Source: Azospira restricta (GTDB lineage Bacteria > Pseudomonadota > Gammaproteobacteria > Burkholderiales > Rhodocyclaceae). From it: a DNA stretch of 64,000 nucleotides. The position numbers and the translations under genes were made by a program. The notes beneath the pieces are model-generated. The model worked only from the letters and a program-made list of their open reading frames with translations. It was not told the origin of the DNA and ran no database searches. The first letter of the stretch is position 1. Every line of letters starts with the position of its first letter. The stretch spans positions 310,001-374,000 of the forward strand of contig NZ_CP064781.1 of NCBI RefSeq assembly GCF_016858125.1, written 5' to 3'. Positions 16,675 through 27,566 of the stretch are shown here, piece after piece.

Positions 16675-17235
16675 TCATGGGCAACCTGTCATTTCTCGCA
16701 ACACCATCCCGTTTGCATCCTTTGTCGAAAGAACTGGATAGTTGCCCGCAGGGAAAATGCTCGGCCAAATCACCCCGACGTCAGAATCATTCCAAAGAAC
16801 ACACCGCTCATGCGCCGGCGAGTAATAGTCCGTCGTCTTGTACAAAAACTCCGCCGTCTCCGACAAGGCCAGAAAGCCGTGCGCGAACCCCGGCGGAATC
16901 CACATCTGCCGCTTGTTTTCGGCCGACAGCACCTCGCCGACCCACCGGCCGAAGGTCGGCGACCCCTTGCGGATGTCGACGGCGACGTCGAATACCTCGC
17001 CGGCAACGACCCGCACCAGCTTGCCCTGCGCCTTCGGCGGCAACTGGTAGTGCAGGCCGCGCAGCACGCCCTGCGTCGAACGGGAGTGGTTGTCCTGGAC
17101 GAAATCCGGATCGATCCCGGTCGCCTCCCGGAACGCCTGCCGGTTGTAGCTTTCGAAGAAAAATCCGCGATCGTCGCCGAACACGCGCGGTTCGAGCAGG
17201 ATTACGTCGGGAATCTCGAGGGGAGTTGCTTTCAT
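16675..17235 (-). CDS. rfbC: dTDP-4-dehydrorhamnose 3,5-epimerase
   Basis: Encodes 186 aa from the ATG at 17235. The cupin fold and catalytic residues are seen in DDRGFFFESYNRQAF, VQDNHSRSTQGVLRGLHYQL (active-site His) and IPPGFAHGFLALSETAEFLY. It performs step three of dTDP-L-rhamnose synthesis. The body of the gene has the local high G+C, but the last 150 or so bases (16675-16830) become clearly AT-richer and encode a less usual tail. This suggests a recombination junction close to the gene end. It lies 75 bp after rfbA. Confidence 0.93.
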   Translation of the reverse strand: MKATPLEIPDVILLEPRVFGDDRGFFFESYNRQAFREATGIDPDFVQDNHSRSTQGVLRGLHYQLPPKAQGKLVRVVAGEVFDVAVDIRKGSPTFGRWVGEVLSAENKRQMWIPPGFAHGFLALSETAEFLYKTTDYYSPAHERCVLWNDSDVGVIWPSIFPAGNYPVLSTKDANGMVLREMTGCP

Positions 17236-17310
17236 TTCTTTGCCTACTCTGTCCTTGGTCCTTCGATATGCGCTTCGCGCCACTCGGGACGAACGGCCGG
17301 CGGAGTGCGG

Positions 17311-18192
17311 TCAGAAAACCGATTCCTTCAGCAGCCGCTGCAGATACTGCCCATAGCCATTCTTGGCCAGCGGCGCAGCAAGTTTCTCCAGTTGCGCGGC
17401 ATCGATCCAGCCCTGGCGCCATGAAATTTCCTCGGGGCAGGCGACCTTGAGCCCCTGCCGCTTTTCCAGCGTGGCGATGAACTGGCTGGCTTCGAGCAGG
17501 GACTCGTGCGTACCGGTATCGAGCCAAGCGTATCCGCGGCCCATGATCTCGACCGACAGGTTGCCCTGCTCCAGGTAGAGGCGGTTGAGGTCGGTAATTT
17601 CCAGTTCGCCGCGCGCCGACGGCTTCAGGTTCCTGGCCAGCTCGACGACCTGCCGGTCGTAGAAGTAGAGGCCGGTCACCGCGTAGTTCGATTTCGGCTG
17701 CCTCGGCTTCTCTTCGAGGCTGACCGCCTTCCCCGCGGCATCGAACTCGGCGACGCCGTAGCGCTCGGGATCATGCACGTGGTAGGCGAAGACGGTCGCA
17801 CCGTCGTCGCGCACCGCGGCGCTGCCGAGCAGGCGGTGGAAGTCGTGGCCGTAGAAAATGTTGTCGCCGAGCACCAGCGCCGAGAGGTCGTCGCCGATGA
17901 ACTGGTCGCCGATGATGAAGGCCTGCGCCAGACCGTCCGGGCTGGGCTGCACCGCGTAGGTCAGCTCGATGCCCCACTGCGAACCGTCGCCGAGCAGCTG
18001 CTCGAAGCGCGGCGTGTCCTGCGGCGTCGAGATCACCAGGATTTCGCGGATGCCGGCGAGCATCAGCGTCGTCAGCGGGTAGTAGATCATCGGCTTGTCG
18101 AACACCGGTAGCAGCTGCTTGGAGACGGCGAGCGTGGCCGGGTGGAGGCGGGTGCCGGCGCCACCGGCGAGGATGATGCCTTTGCGTCGCAC
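17311..18192 (-). CDS. rfbA: Glucose-1-phosphate thymidylyltransferase
   Basis: Encodes 293 aa from the GTG at 18192, chosen because GAGAGG lies upstream and the protein then starts [20 protein letters not shown], as usual for RfbA; a GTG at 18219 would add nine residues without a binding site. [29 protein letters not shown] and [17 protein letters not shown] are further family motifs. It forms dTDP-glucose, the first step to dTDP-L-rhamnose. In this locus it is separated from rfbB and rfbD by the GDP-fucose genes. Confidence 0.94.
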   Translation of the reverse strand: MRRKGIILAGGAGTRLHPATLAVSKQLLPVFDKPMIYYPLTTLMLAGIREILVISTPQDTPRFEQLLGDGSQWGIELTYAVQPSPDGLAQAFIIGDQFIGDDLSALVLGDNIFYGHDFHRLLGSAAVRDDGATVFAYHVHDPERYGVAEFDAAGKAVSLEEKPRQPKSNYAVTGLYFYDRQVVELARNLKPSARGELEITDLNRLYLEQGNLSVEIMGRGYAWLDTGTHESLLEASQFIATLEKRQGLKVACPEEISWRQGWIDAAQLEKLAAPLAKNGYGQYLQRLLKESVF

Positions 18193-18234
18193 GCCTAAAA
18201 CCTCTCGAACTATAGACACGTTAGAAATGTCGGC

Positions 18235-19218
18235 TCAGTTGGCCGAAGTCGACAGAAAATCCCGATAAGCCAGCACGAGGCCATCTCGCAAATTGGTGCG
18301 GGCACGCCAGCCAAGGCTGGTCAGCAGCCCGACATCCAGCAGTTTTCGCGGCGTACCGTCCGGCTTGGTCTTATCGAAAACCACTTCTCCGGCGAAGCCG
18401 ACAACATCCTTCACCAACAGCGCCAGATCACGGATCGTTTGATCCTGCCCGGTTCCCAAGTTTACCAGCGGCGGGCAGAATTCACCCGTCGCCGCTTCGT
18501 CACTGCCCAGCAGCCGCGAAAACAAGGAATCCGGCAAGGACATCAGGAAGACGCAGGCCGCGGCCATATCATCGCTGTACAGGAACTCGCGCCGCGGCGT
18601 GCCGGAGCCCCAGACGGTGACCGACGGCGCCCCCGTCACCTTTGCTTCGTGGAACTTGCGGACCAGCGCCGGAATGACGTGGCTGTTCTCCGGGTGATAG
18701 TTGTCGCCCGGGCCGTAGAGATTGGTCGGCATCACCGCCAGGTACTTCGTGCCGTATTGGCGGTTGTAACTCCAACACATCTCAATGCCGGCGATCTTGG
18801 CCAGCGCGTACGGGCGGTTGGTCGGCTCCAGCGGCCCGGTGAGCAGATGCGCCTCGCGCATCGGCTGCGGTGCCAGCTTCGGATAGATGCAGCTCGACCC
18901 GAGAAATAACAGCCTCTGCACACCGTGCCGGTAGGCGGCATGGATCACATTGGTCTGAATCGCCAGATTGTCGCGGATGAACTCTGCCGGATAAACGTTG
19001 TTCGCATGGATGCCGCCAACCCTGGCCGCTGCCAGAAACACGTAGTCCGGCCTTTCTGCCGCGAAGAAGGCCTCGGTCGCCCGCTGGTCGGTGAGATCTA
19101 GCTCCCCGTGCGTACGCAACAGCAGGTTGGCGAACCTCTCCTCCCGCAGATGCTTTACCAGCGCCGAACCGACCAGTCCGCGGTGACCGGCAACATAAAT
19201 CCTGGCGTGTTTTTCCAT
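18235..19218 (-). CDS. fcl: GDP-L-fucose synthase
   Basis: Encodes 327 aa. [18 protein letters not shown] is the NADP-binding motif, [16 protein letters not shown] includes the catalytic Ser, and [20 protein letters not shown] contains the YxxxK pair. This bifunctional epimerase/reductase turns GDP-4-keto-6-deoxymannose into GDP-L-fucose. It follows gmd after only 4 bp, so the two are expressed together. The length and ending are normal for the family. Confidence 0.95.
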   Translation of the reverse strand: MEKHARIYVAGHRGLVGSALVKHLREERFANLLLRTHGELDLTDQRATEAFFAAERPDYVFLAAARVGGIHANNVYPAEFIRDNLAIQTNVIHAAYRHGVQRLLFLGSSCIYPKLAPQPMREAHLLTGPLEPTNRPYALAKIAGIEMCWSYNRQYGTKYLAVMPTNLYGPGDNYHPENSHVIPALVRKFHEAKVTGAPSVTVWGSGTPRREFLYSDDMAAACVFLMSLPDSLFSRLLGSDEAATGEFCPPLVNLGTGQDQTIRDLALLVKDVVGFAGEVVFDKTKPDGTPRKLLDVGLLTSLGWRARTNLRDGLVLAYRDFLSTSAN

Positions 19219-19222
19219 GGCG

Positions 19223-20338
19223 CTATTCGTGGTAGTCGTAGGCTTGGAAACCGGCCATCTTGACCAGCGCGTCGCGCTTCGCAGCCGAGTAATCGGCCTG
19301 GACCATTTCCCGTACCAGTTCCTGCAGCGAGGTTTTCGGCGACCAGCCGAGCTTCTCCTTGGCCTTGCCCGGATCGCCGAGCAGGGTCTCGACCTCGGTC
19401 GGGCGGAAGTAACGAGGATCGACGCGGACGATCGTATCGCCGACCTTCACCCGCACGTCCTTGTCCAGAACGGCCGCAACGATGCCGGCTTCGTTCTGCC
19501 CCTCGCCTTCCCAGCGCAACTCGATCCCCAGTTCGGCAGCAGCGAACTCGACGAACTGGCGCACGCTGTACTGCACGCCGGTGGCAATCACGAAGTCGTC
19601 GGGCTTTTCCTGTTGCAGCATCAGCCACTGCATCTCGACGTAATCGCGCGCATGCCCCCAGTCGCGCAGCGCCGACAGGTTGCCGAGGTAGAGGCATTCC
19701 TGCAGGCCGAGCGCCATGCGTGCCACGGCCCGCGTAATCTTGCGCGTGACGAAGGTCTCGCCGCGAATCGGGCTCTCATGGTTAAACAGGATGCCGTTGC
19801 AGGCATACATGCCGTAAGCCTCGCGGTAGTTGACCGTGATCCAGTAGCCATAGAGTTTGGCCACCGCGTACGGGCTGCGCGGATAGAAGGGCGTCGTTTC
19901 CTTCTGCGGTGTTTCCTGCACGAGGCCGTAGAGTTCGGAGGTCGAGGCCTGATAGAAGCGCGTCTTCTTCTCCAGGCCGAGGATGCGGATCGCCTCGAGC
20001 AGCCGCAGGGTGCCGATGCCGTCGGCGTTGGCCGTGTATTCCGGCGTTTCGAAGCTGACGGCGACGTGGCTCATCGCCGCCAGGTTATAGATCTCATCCG
20101 GCTGCACCTGCTGGATGATGCGGATGAGATTGGTCGAGTCGGTCAGATCGCCGTAATGCAGCACGAAGTTGCGGTTCGAGACATGCGGATCTTGGTACAG
20201 ATGGTCGACGCGATCGGTGTTGAACAGCGACGCCCGCCGCTTGATGCCATGAACGACGTAGCCCTTTTTCAGCAGGAATTCGGCCAGATAGGCTCCGTCC
20301 TGTCCGGTGACACCGGTAATCAGCGCTGTCTTCGTCAT
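19223..20338 (-). CDS. gmd: GDP-mannose 4,6-dehydratase
   Basis: Encodes 371 aa. [20 protein letters not shown] binds [24 protein letters not shown] carries the catalytic Thr/Ser-Glu region and [20 protein letters not shown] the YxxxK motif. It makes GDP-4-dehydro-6-deoxy-D-mannose from GDP-mannose, provided by manC whose stop overlaps this start by 4 bp. Together manC, gmd and fcl give GDP-L-fucose. Confidence 0.96.
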   Translation of the reverse strand: MTKTALITGVTGQDGAYLAEFLLKKGYVVHGIKRRASLFNTDRVDHLYQDPHVSNRNFVLHYGDLTDSTNLIRIIQQVQPDEIYNLAAMSHVAVSFETPEYTANADGIGTLRLLEAIRILGLEKKTRFYQASTSELYGLVQETPQKETTPFYPRSPYAVAKLYGYWITVNYREAYGMYACNGILFNHESPIRGETFVTRKITRAVARMALGLQECLYLGNLSALRDWGHARDYVEMQWLMLQQEKPDDFVIATGVQYSVRQFVEFAAAELGIELRWEGEGQNEAGIVAAVLDKDVRVKVGDTIVRVDPRYFRPTEVETLLGDPGKAKEKLGWSPKTSLQELVREMVQADYSAAKRDALVKMAGFQAYDYHE

Positions 20339-21792
20339 GTACCCGACCTCCCGTAGTTGTCGTTGAAGCGGACGATGTCGTCCTCACCGAGGTAACTGCC
20401 CGACTGGATCTCGATGATCTCCAGCGGCACCTTGCCGGGGTTCTCCAGCCGGTGGACGGTGCCGAGCGGGATATAGGTCGACTGGTTCTCGGTCACCATC
20501 AGCACCTCCTCGCCCCTCGTCACCCGCGCTGTCCCGGACACCACCACCCAGTGCTCGGCCCGGTGGTGATGCATCTGCAGACTGAGCGCCGCCCCCGGGG
20601 CGACGACAATGTGCTTGACCTGGAAGCGCTGGCCACGGTCGACGCTGTCGTACCAACCCCAGGGACGATAGACCTTGCGGTGCGACTGCGTTTCGCTGCG
20701 TTGTGAGCCCTTCAGCAGAGCGACCAGTTCCTTCACCGACTGGATTTTCGCCTTGTCCGCAACCAGGACGGCGTCGGGAGTTTCTACCACCACCATGCCT
20801 TCCAGCCCGACGCAGGCCACCAGCCGCCCTTCGGATACGGCCAGCGTATCGTGCGTATCGACTGCCAGGACGTCGCCCATCAACACGTTGTGCTGGCCGT
20901 CCTTCTCGCCGATCTCCCAGAGCGCACTCCATGCACCGAGGTCTGACCAGCGCGCGTTCAGCGGAACGACGGCCACCGCTCCCGAATCCTCACCGCTGCC
21001 GGCCAGACGCTCAAGAACCGCGTAGTCGATCGAATCGCTCGGGCTGCGCTCAAAATCCGCCTTGGCCGGACGCATGAAGTCGACATCAAGCAGTCGGCCC
21101 GCATAGGCCACCTCGACCGCCTCCGCGATATCGGGACGGCAAAGCCGGATATTTTCCAGCCAGACCGAGGCCTTGAAAACGAAGATGCCGGCGTTCCAGA
21201 GATATCCGCCATCCTGGAGATAGGCCGCAGCCGTCAGTGCATCCGGTTTCTCGACGAACTTTGCGACAGCGAATCCCGCGCCTTCCGCGAGCGCCTCGCC
21301 AACCTGGATGTAGCCATAGCCGGTCTCCGGCGAAGTCGCGCGCACGCCGAGCGTCACCAGGCGGCCACCCGCTGCCAGACGAACGCCTTCCGCAACTGCA
21401 CCGAGGAACGCATCGACATCCTGGATCACGTGGTCCGCCGGCATCACCACCAGCACCGGGTCGTCGCCTTCGCCAAGCGCATGCATGGCCGCCAGCGTCA
21501 CCGCCGGCGCAGTATTTCGGCCACAGGGCTCGAGAATGAGCGGCGCATGGCGGACGCCCACGGCCTGCAGTTGCTGCGCCATCAGGAAACGGTATTCCTC
21601 ATTGCCGACAAGGATCGGCGGCACCAGCCGCGCACCATCGGTCAGCGGCAGATTGTTGAGGCGCAAGGCCGTCGCCTGCAGCATCGAATGATCGCCGCAA
21701 AGGCGGAGCAATTGCTTCGGATACTGCTCGCGAGACAAGGGCCACAAACGTGTTCCCGAGCCTCCGCAAAGGATGACGGGCTGGACGATCAT
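20335..21792 (-). CDS. manC: Mannose-1-phosphate guanylyltransferase / mannose-6-phosphate isomerase
   Basis: Encodes 485 aa, the usual length for the bifunctional type II enzyme. The N-terminal [20 protein letters not shown] is the nucleotidyltransferase loop and [14 protein letters not shown] is the sugar-binding segment. The C-terminal part, from about residue 350, is a cupin with [20 protein letters not shown] and [16 protein letters not shown] that binds the isomerase metal. It supplies GDP-mannose for gmd. It begins 48 bp after rfbD. Confidence 0.95.
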   Translation of the reverse strand: MIVQPVILCGGSGTRLWPLSREQYPKQLLRLCGDHSMLQATALRLNNLPLTDGARLVPPILVGNEEYRFLMAQQLQAVGVRHAPLILEPCGRNTAPAVTLAAMHALGEGDDPVLVVMPADHVIQDVDAFLGAVAEGVRLAAGGRLVTLGVRATSPETGYGYIQVGEALAEGAGFAVAKFVEKPDALTAAAYLQDGGYLWNAGIFVFKASVWLENIRLCRPDIAEAVEVAYAGRLLDVDFMRPAKADFERSPSDSIDYAVLERLAGSGEDSGAVAVVPLNARWSDLGAWSALWEIGEKDGQHNVLMGDVLAVDTHDTLAVSEGRLVACVGLEGMVVVETPDAVLVADKAKIQSVKELVALLKGSQRSETQSHRKVYRPWGWYDSVDRGQRFQVKHIVVAPGAALSLQMHHHRAEHWVVVSGTARVTRGEEVLMVTENQSTYIPLGTVHRLENPGKVPLEIIEIQSGSYLGEDDIVRFNDNYGRSGT

Positions 21793-21840
21793 TGCCCCCC
21801 CTCCACTTCCTTCCGGGCACGATTCCGCAGACGACCTTGC

Positions 21841-22752
21841 TCAGTATCCATTCGCCCTCTTCAGTGAAAGCAGCTGCAACATGCGGGAAAGGAACGGCCG
21901 CCAGTCGGGCAGTTCGAGGTCGAAATCGCGCTCGAGCCTGCCGCAATCCAGCCGCGAGTTCGCCGGCCGGCGCGCCGGCGTTGGGTAATCAGCAGTAGCG
22001 ATCGCCGTCACCGATTCTGGGGCAGGCACCCCGTCGAAGCCGGGCGTGGCGGCCGCCAATCGGAGGATCTCGCGGGCGAAGCCGCACCAGCTGACCGGAT
22101 CGGCCGCCGTCAGATGATAGAGGCGAGCGTCCTCGATCAGGGTGCCGCGGCGGGACGCCGCCAGCACTTGCCCGGTGACGTCGGAAATCAGCGCCGCCGG
22201 TGTCGGCGCCCCGACCTGATCGTCGACAATGCGCAGCGGCCTGCCTTCGCCGGCAAGGCGCAGGATCGTCTTCACGAAGTTGTGGCCGCGCGCGCCGAAC
22301 ACCCAGCTGGTACGGTAGATCAACGCGCGGCCGCCGACGGCAAGAATGGCCGCTTCGCCGTCGCGCTTGGTTGCGCCGTAGACCGAGAGCGGGCAGGTCG
22401 GGTCGCTCTCGACGTAGGGCGTCGCCTTGCTGCCGTCGAACACGTAGTCGGTCGAATAATGCACGAGCAGCGAACCGAGCAGCTTCGCCGCCTCGGCCAT
22501 CACCGTCGGCGCCGTGGCGTTGATCGCCTGCGCCAGCGCCGGCTCGCCCTCGGCGCGGTCGACCGCGGTGTAGGCGGCGGCGTTGACGATGATGCGCGGC
22601 TTCACCGCGGCGATCGCCGCGCGGATCGCCGCCGGGTCGGCGAGGTCGCACTGCGCGCGGTCGACCGCGGTGACGGCGCCCAGCGGCGACAGCGAGCGCT
22701 GCAGCTGCCAGCCGACCTGGCCGTCGCAGCCGAAGAGCAGGATCGGGGTCAT
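21841..22752 (-). CDS. rfbD: dTDP-4-dehydrorhamnose reductase
   Basis: Encodes 303 aa from the ATG at 22752, which overlaps the rfbB stop by 4 bp; longer in-frame readings lie inside rfb[20 protein letters not shown] is the cofactor motif, [17 protein letters not shown] the catalytic Thr region and [15 protein letters not shown] the YxxxK pair. It completes dTDP-L-rhamnose. The Gly-rich loop has CDG where many family members have KNG, a tolerated change. Confidence 0.94.
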   Translation of the reverse strand: MTPILLFGCDGQVGWQLQRSLSPLGAVTAVDRAQCDLADPAAIRAAIAAVKPRIIVNAAAYTAVDRAEGEPALAQAINATAPTVMAEAAKLLGSLLVHYSTDYVFDGSKATPYVESDPTCPLSVYGATKRDGEAAILAVGGRALIYRTSWVFGARGHNFVKTILRLAGEGRPLRIVDDQVGAPTPAALISDVTGQVLAASRRGTLIEDARLYHLTAADPVSWCGFAREILRLAAATPGFDGVPAPESVTAIATADYPTPARRPANSRLDCGRLERDFDLELPDWRPFLSRMLQLLSLKRANGY

Positions 22753-23813
22753 GCGCGCTTCCCGTAGTTCTGTTCGGTCCATTGCCGGTAGGCACCGGAG
22801 GTGACGTCGGCGACCCAGCCGGCGTTCTCGAGATACCACTGCACGGTCTTCTTGATTCCGGTGGCGAAGGTTTCGGCCGGCCGCCAGCCGAGCTCGCGCG
22901 CAATTTTCCGTGCGTCGATCGCGTAACGACGGTCGTGGCCGGGACGGTCGGTGACGTAGGCGATCTGGTCGCGATACGAACCGGCCGCCTTCGGCCGCGC
23001 CGCGTCGAGCAGGTCGCACAGCGTATGTACGATCGTCAAGTTCGGCATCTCGTTCCAGCCGCCAATGTTGTACACCTCGCCGAGCTTGCCGGCTTTGAGC
23101 ACGCGGCGGATCGCCGCGCAGTGGTCGCCGACGTATAGCCAGTCGCGGATCTGCTGGCCGTCGCCGTAGATCGGCAGCGGCTTGCCGGCCAACGCGTTGT
23201 GGATCATCAGCGGGATCAGCTTCTCCGGGAACTGGTAGGGGCCGTAGTTGTTCGAGCAGTTGGTCGTCAGCACCGGCAGGCCATAAGTGTGGTGGTAGGC
23301 GCGGACAAGGTGGTCGGAGGCGGCCTTCGACGCCGAGTACGGGCTGTTCGGCTGGTACGGGTTGCTTTCGGTGAAGGGCGGATCGTTCGCCGCCAGCGAG
23401 CCGTATACCTCGTCGGTCGACACGTGCAGGAAGCGGAAGGCCTGCCGCTCGGCGTCGGCGAGCGCCGCGTAGTGGGCGCACACGCACTCGAGCAGATGGA
23501 AGGTGCCGACGATGTTGGTCTGGATGAACTCGCCCGGCCCGTGGATCGAGCGGTCGACGTGGCTCTCGGCGGCGAAGCTGATCACCGCGCGCGGCCGGTG
23601 CTGCGCGAGCAGCGCGGCGACCAGCTCGCGGTCGCCGATGTCGCCGCGGACGAAGAAGTGGCGCGCATCGCCCTGCAGCGCCTTGAGGTTCTCGAGGTTG
23701 CCGGCGTAGGTCAGTTTGTCGAGATTGACGACGGGTTCGTCCGACTGGGCCAGCCAGTCGAGAACGAAGTTGGCGCCGATGAAGCCGGCGCCGCCGGTGA
23801 CGAGGATGGTCAT
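22749..23813 (-). CDS. rfbB: dTDP-glucose 4,6-dehydratase
   Basis: Encodes 354 aa from the ATG at 23813, which has GGGAGA four bases upstream; a further upstream in-frame Met lacks a site. [19 protein letters not shown] binds [15 protein letters not shown] provides the Thr-Asp-Glu catalytic set, and [20 protein letters not shown] the YxxxK pair. It performs the second step of the rhamnose pathway. It is first in its transcription block, with 225 bp of non-coding DNA upstream that probably holds a promoter. Confidence 0.95.
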   Translation of the reverse strand: MTILVTGGAGFIGANFVLDWLAQSDEPVVNLDKLTYAGNLENLKALQGDARHFFVRGDIGDRELVAALLAQHRPRAVISFAAESHVDRSIHGPGEFIQTNIVGTFHLLECVCAHYAALADAERQAFRFLHVSTDEVYGSLAANDPPFTESNPYQPNSPYSASKAASDHLVRAYHHTYGLPVLTTNCSNNYGPYQFPEKLIPLMIHNALAGKPLPIYGDGQQIRDWLYVGDHCAAIRRVLKAGKLGEVYNIGGWNEMPNLTIVHTLCDLLDAARPKAAGSYRDQIAYVTDRPGHDRRYAIDARKIARELGWRPAETFATGIKKTVQWYLENAGWVADVTSGAYRQWTEQNYGKRA

Positions 23814-24038
23814 GGTATCTCCCTGGATGCCGCCGAATCTGATTGCGCACCGCATATTTCACAATTACCGCTATATCGGTTGCCAATCAGCGCGCTCTGG
23901 CGATCAAAGATAGAACCAGCGGCGTGTCGCTGATTGCAAGTTTTCGGGGCATCTGCCCTAGCCCTCGGCATGGATTCAAGCTACGCTAGCTGCCATATGC
24001 GAAGCAAAGTGCAGCCGCGGGAACAAGCAGATTCTTCT
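23814..24038 (-). promoter_or_regulatory. Intergenic leader upstream of rfbB
   Basis: This 225-bp stretch between rfbB and ugd is AT-richer than the genes and is the largest gap inside the polysaccharide locus. It is the likely site of an internal promoter for rfbB onward. I see no convincing -35/-10 pair and no clear terminator for ugd, so only the position and composition support this call. Confidence 0.35.
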
Positions 24039-25373
24039 TCAAGCAGAGCCCCCACGCCCAATGGCAATGTAATCGAGACCGGAAGCACGAACGACTTCCG
24101 GATCATAAAGATTGCGCCCGTCAATGAGTACGGGCGTTCTGAGCCGATCACGGATTGCCGAAAAATCGGGCGACTGAAACTCTTTCCACTCGGTCACAAT
24201 GATCAGAGCATCCGCCCCCTCCAAAGCGGACAGCGGTGTCGAAGCATAACGAAGCGCCGCGTGATCGCCGAAGACGCGCCGTGCTTCGGCCATCGCCACT
24301 GGATCATAGGCAACGACTTCAGCGCCGGCGCCGAGCAAGTCGGCAATCAAATAGCGACTGGGCGCTTCGCGCATGTCATCGGTATTCGGCTTGAACGCCA
24401 GCCCCCACACCGCGAACCGGCGAGTGTTCAAATCGTGGCCGAAGCGAGCCACGGTTTTTGCAAACAGCACGCGCTTTTGCGCATCGTTCGCCGCCACCAC
24501 CGCGTTCAGCACTTTCATCTCGATCCCGCCGTCGACACGCGCTGTTTGCCGGAGCGCCTGCACGTCCTTCGGAAAGCACGAACCGCCATAGCCGCAGCCA
24601 GCGTAGAGGAAGTGATACCCGATTCTCGGATCGGCCCCGATCCCCTGTCTGACGTGCTCGATATCCGCCCCTAGCCTTTCGGCCAGGTTGGCCAATTCGT
24701 TCATGAAGCTGATGCGCGTCGCCAGCATCGCGTTCGCGGCATACTTGGTCAGCTCTGCCGAGCGGACGTCCATGACGATCATTCGTTCATGGTTGCGCTG
24801 AAACGGTGCGTACAGCGTCCGCATCAGTTCGATCGCACGATCGTCTTCGGCGCCGACGACGATGCGGTCCGGCCGCATGAAATCACCGACGGCAGCTCCT
24901 TCCTTGAGGAATTCCGGATTCGACACGATGCTGAACTCGTGCTTCTCGCCCCGCTTCACCAGTTCTTCCGCGATTACGGAACGCACTTTGTCGCCAGTCC
25001 CAACCGGCACGGTCGATTTGTCGACAACAACCCGGTAGCCGCTCGTATACCGGCCGATATTGCGCGCAGCTTCAAGCACATACTGCAAATCTGCTGACCC
25101 ATCTTCATCAGGTGGAGTGCCGACCGCGATGAACTGAATCGTTCCATGCTCGACCGACGCCTGGATGTCAGTGGTGAACCGCAGACGCCCTGCTGCGACA
25201 TTGCGGCGAACGATTTCCTTCAGCCCGGGCTCGTAGATCGGCATACCGCCTTCCTGCAGCAAACGAATTTTTTTCGCGTCGACATCGATGCACAGCACGT
25301 CATTGCCGACATCGGCCAAACATGCGCCGCTCACCAATCCGACATAGCCAGTACCCACTACCGTGATTTTCAT
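24039..25373 (-). CDS. ugd: UDP-glucose 6-dehydrogenase
   Basis: Encodes 444 aa from the ATG at 25373, preceded by GAGGTGA at good spacing; a GTG three codons upstream lacks this. [20 protein letters not shown] binds NAD, and the catalytic Cys is in [36 protein letters not shown] is the C-terminal family segment. It oxidises UDP-glucose to UDP-glucuronate, the substrate of the decarboxylase at 15.6-16.6 kb. It follows galE by 72 bp. Confidence 0.95.
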   Translation of the reverse strand: MKITVVGTGYVGLVSGACLADVGNDVLCIDVDAKKIRLLQEGGMPIYEPGLKEIVRRNVAAGRLRFTTDIQASVEHGTIQFIAVGTPPDEDGSADLQYVLEAARNIGRYTSGYRVVVDKSTVPVGTGDKVRSVIAEELVKRGEKHEFSIVSNPEFLKEGAAVGDFMRPDRIVVGAEDDRAIELMRTLYAPFQRNHERMIVMDVRSAELTKYAANAMLATRISFMNELANLAERLGADIEHVRQGIGADPRIGYHFLYAGCGYGGSCFPKDVQALRQTARVDGGIEMKVLNAVVAANDAQKRVLFAKTVARFGHDLNTRRFAVWGLAFKPNTDDMREAPSRYLIADLLGAGAEVVAYDPVAMAEARRVFGDHAALRYASTPLSALEGADALIIVTEWKEFQSPDFSAIRDRLRTPVLIDGRNLYDPEVVRASGLDYIAIGRGGSA

Positions 25374-25445
25374 TGTTGTCACCTCAAATCAACTGCCAAA
25401 AACAGCCACCTAGAAAACTTTGCGGTCACTCCTATATCCCGCACA

Positions 25446-26465
25446 TCAGTCCGCCACGCCGTAGCCGTCGGGGTTCATCGATTGCCAGCGCCAGGCGTCG
25501 GCACACATCCGATCGAGATCGAACTCGGCGCGCCAGCCGAGCACCTCGGCCGCATATGCCGGATCGGCGTAGCAGGCGGCGACGTCGCCGGCACGGCGTG
25601 GCGCGATGCGGTACGGGATCGCGCGGCCGCTGGCGCGGGCGAAGGCGGCGACCACTTCCAGCACCGAGTAGCCGCGGCCGGTGCCGAGGTTGGCGGTGAG
25701 CACGCCGGGGCGCTGCCGCAGCGCGTCGAGCGCCTTCAGGTGCCCGCGCGCGAGGTCGACGACGTGGATGTAGTCGCGCACACCGGTGCCGTCCGGCGTC
25801 GGGTAGTCGTCGCCGAACACCGCCAGTTCCGGCCGTCTGCCAGCCGCGACCTGGCTGACGAAAGGCATCAGGTTGTTCGGGATGCCGGCCGGATCCTCGC
25901 CGATCAGCCCCGATTCGTGTGCGCCGACCGGGTTGAAGTAGCGCAGGATCGCCAGCCGCCAGCGTGCGTCGGCGCGCGCCAGGTCGCGCAGGATGTCCTC
26001 GACCATCAGCTTGCTGCGCCCGTAGGGATTGGTCGCCGACAGCGGGAAATCCTCTCGGATCGGCACCGATGCCGGATCGCCGTAGACCGTCGCCGACGAG
26101 CTGAAGACCAGCGTGCGCACGCCGGCTTCATCCATCGCCCGCAGCAGCGCGAGGCTGCCGTGCACGTTGTTGTCGTAGTAGGCGAGCGGTTGCTCGACCG
26201 ACTCGCCGACCGCCTTCAGCCCGGCGAAGTGGATCACCGCGTCGATGCAGTGCGCGGCGAACAGCCGGGAGAGCGCATCGCCGTCGCGCACGTCGCCGCA
26301 CACGAACTCCGGCGCGCGGTCGGCGATGCAGGCAACGCGGGAGAGCGCCTCCATTTTCGAATTGCACAGGTTGTCGAGGACGAGCACCTCGCAGCCCGCC
26401 GCCAGCAGTTCGACGCAGGCATGCGAGCCGATGTAGCCGGCGCCGCCGGTGACCAGCACCTTCAT
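25446..26465 (-). CDS. galE: UDP-glucose 4-epimerase
   Basis: Encodes 339 aa. [20 protein letters not shown] is the NAD-binding start, VFSSSATVYGDPASVPI the catalytic Ser region and NPYGRSKLMVEDIL the YxxxK pair. It interconverts UDP-glucose and UDP-galactose. It marks the boundary of the polysaccharide locus: the next genes to the right run divergently and encode LPS core enzymes. Confidence 0.95.
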   Translation of the reverse strand: MKVLVTGGAGYIGSHACVELLAAGCEVLVLDNLCNSKMEALSRVACIADRAPEFVCGDVRDGDALSRLFAAHCIDAVIHFAGLKAVGESVEQPLAYYDNNVHGSLALLRAMDEAGVRTLVFSSSATVYGDPASVPIREDFPLSATNPYGRSKLMVEDILRDLARADARWRLAILRYFNPVGAHESGLIGEDPAGIPNNLMPFVSQVAAGRRPELAVFGDDYPTPDGTGVRDYIHVVDLARGHLKALDALRQRPGVLTANLGTGRGYSVLEVVAAFARASGRAIPYRIAPRRAGDVAACYADPAYAAEVLGWRAEFDLDRMCADAWRWQSMNPDGYGVAD

Positions 26466-26564
26466 CGCGTCGCCTCCGCGCGAGCGGGCGCCGCCGCGCC
26501 GCGAACGGCGTGACGGACGGGGGACGACGACGGGGAAGCGGGGCGCTGCATGCGGGCGATCCCT

Positions 26565-26570
26565 TATAAT
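26565..26570 (+). promoter_or_regulatory. -10 box of the waaC promoter
   Basis: A perfect TATAAT lies 40 bases before the waaC start in the divergent galE-waaC gap. No good -35 hexamer is seen 16-18 bp upstream, so it may be a -10-dominated promoter. Confidence 0.5.
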
Positions 26571-26609
26571 GCGGCCTTTGCCGGGGCAAAGGGCCTTATT
26601 TTACCTGCG

Positions 26610-27566
26610 ATGCGCATCCTGCTGGTCAAAACCTCCTCGCTCGGCGACGTCATCCACAACCTGCCGGTCGCCGCCGACCTCGCCCGGCAGATCCCCGGCA
26701 TCGAGATCGACTGGTGCGTCGAGGAGTCGTTCGCTGACATCCCGCGCCTGTCGCCGGCGGTCCGTGAGACGATCCCGGTCGCCGTCCGCCGCTGGCGCAA
26801 GCGGCTTTTCTCGGGCGCGACCTGGCGCGAGATCGGCGCGCTGCGCCGCCGCCTCGCCGGCGGCGGCTACGACGCGGTGCTCGACACGCAGGGCCTGCTG
26901 AAGAGCGCGCTGATCGCGACGCTGGCCGCCGGCCGCCGCCTCGGCCACGACCGCAACTCGGCGCGCGAGCCGCTCGCCGCCCGCTTCTACGACCAGACCT
27001 TCGCCGTGCCGCGCGAGCTGCACGCGGTCGAGCGCAACCGCCGGCTGGCCGCCGCCGCCTTCGGCTATGCGCCGCCGCCGGCGCTCGACTACGGCATCGC
27101 CGCGCCGGCCTTCGCCGCCGCCTGGCTGCCGGAGACGCCGCTCGCGGTGCTGCTCACCGCCACCAGCCGCGACGACAAGCTGTGGCCGGAAGCCGACTGG
27201 ATCGCGCTCGGCCGGGCGCTGGAAAAACGGGGTCTGTCCCCCATTTTGCCGGCCGGCAACGCGGTCGAGCGGGAACGCGCGGCGCGCATCGCGGCGGCGA
27301 TTCCCGGCGCCGTCGCCGCGCCGCCGCTGTCGATCCGCGAACTCGCCGGCGTCCTCGGCCGCGCGCGGCTGGCAGTCGGCGTCGACACCGGCCTCGCCCA
27401 CCTCGCCGCGGCGCTGCAGGTGCCGACCGTCGCCCTCTACACCGCCACCGAGCCGGCGCTGACCGGCGTCGCCGGCGCCGGCTTCGCCCGCAACCTCGGC
27501 GGCGCCGGCCGGCCGCCGGCGGTCGGCGAGGTGCTCGCCACTGCCGACGAGGCGCTCTCCGGCTGA
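26610..27566 (+). CDS. waaC: Lipopolysaccharide heptosyltransferase I
   Basis: Encodes 318 aa from the ATG at 26610, where RILLVKTSSLGDVIHNLPVA starts the GT9 fold; an extension to 26550 would include the promoter. Later LTATSRDDKLWPEADW and GVDTGLAHLAAALQVP are the ADP-heptose-binding segments of heptosyltransferases. It adds the first heptose to Kdo2-lipid A at the inner membrane. Its stop overlaps the waaA start (TGATG). Standard LPS core thus uses ADP-heptose; the GDP-heptose enzymes elsewhere in the window are separate. Confidence 0.93.
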   Translation: MRILLVKTSSLGDVIHNLPVAADLARQIPGIEIDWCVEESFADIPRLSPAVRETIPVAVRRWRKRLFSGATWREIGALRRRLAGGGYDAVLDTQGLLKSALIATLAAGRRLGHDRNSAREPLAARFYDQTFAVPRELHAVERNRRLAAAAFGYAPPPALDYGIAAPAFAAAWLPETPLAVLLTATSRDDKLWPEADWIALGRALEKRGLSPILPAGNAVERERAARIAAAIPGAVAAPPLSIRELAGVLGRARLAVGVDTGLAHLAAALQVPTVALYTATEPALTGVAGAGFARNLGGAGRPPAVGEVLATADEALSG

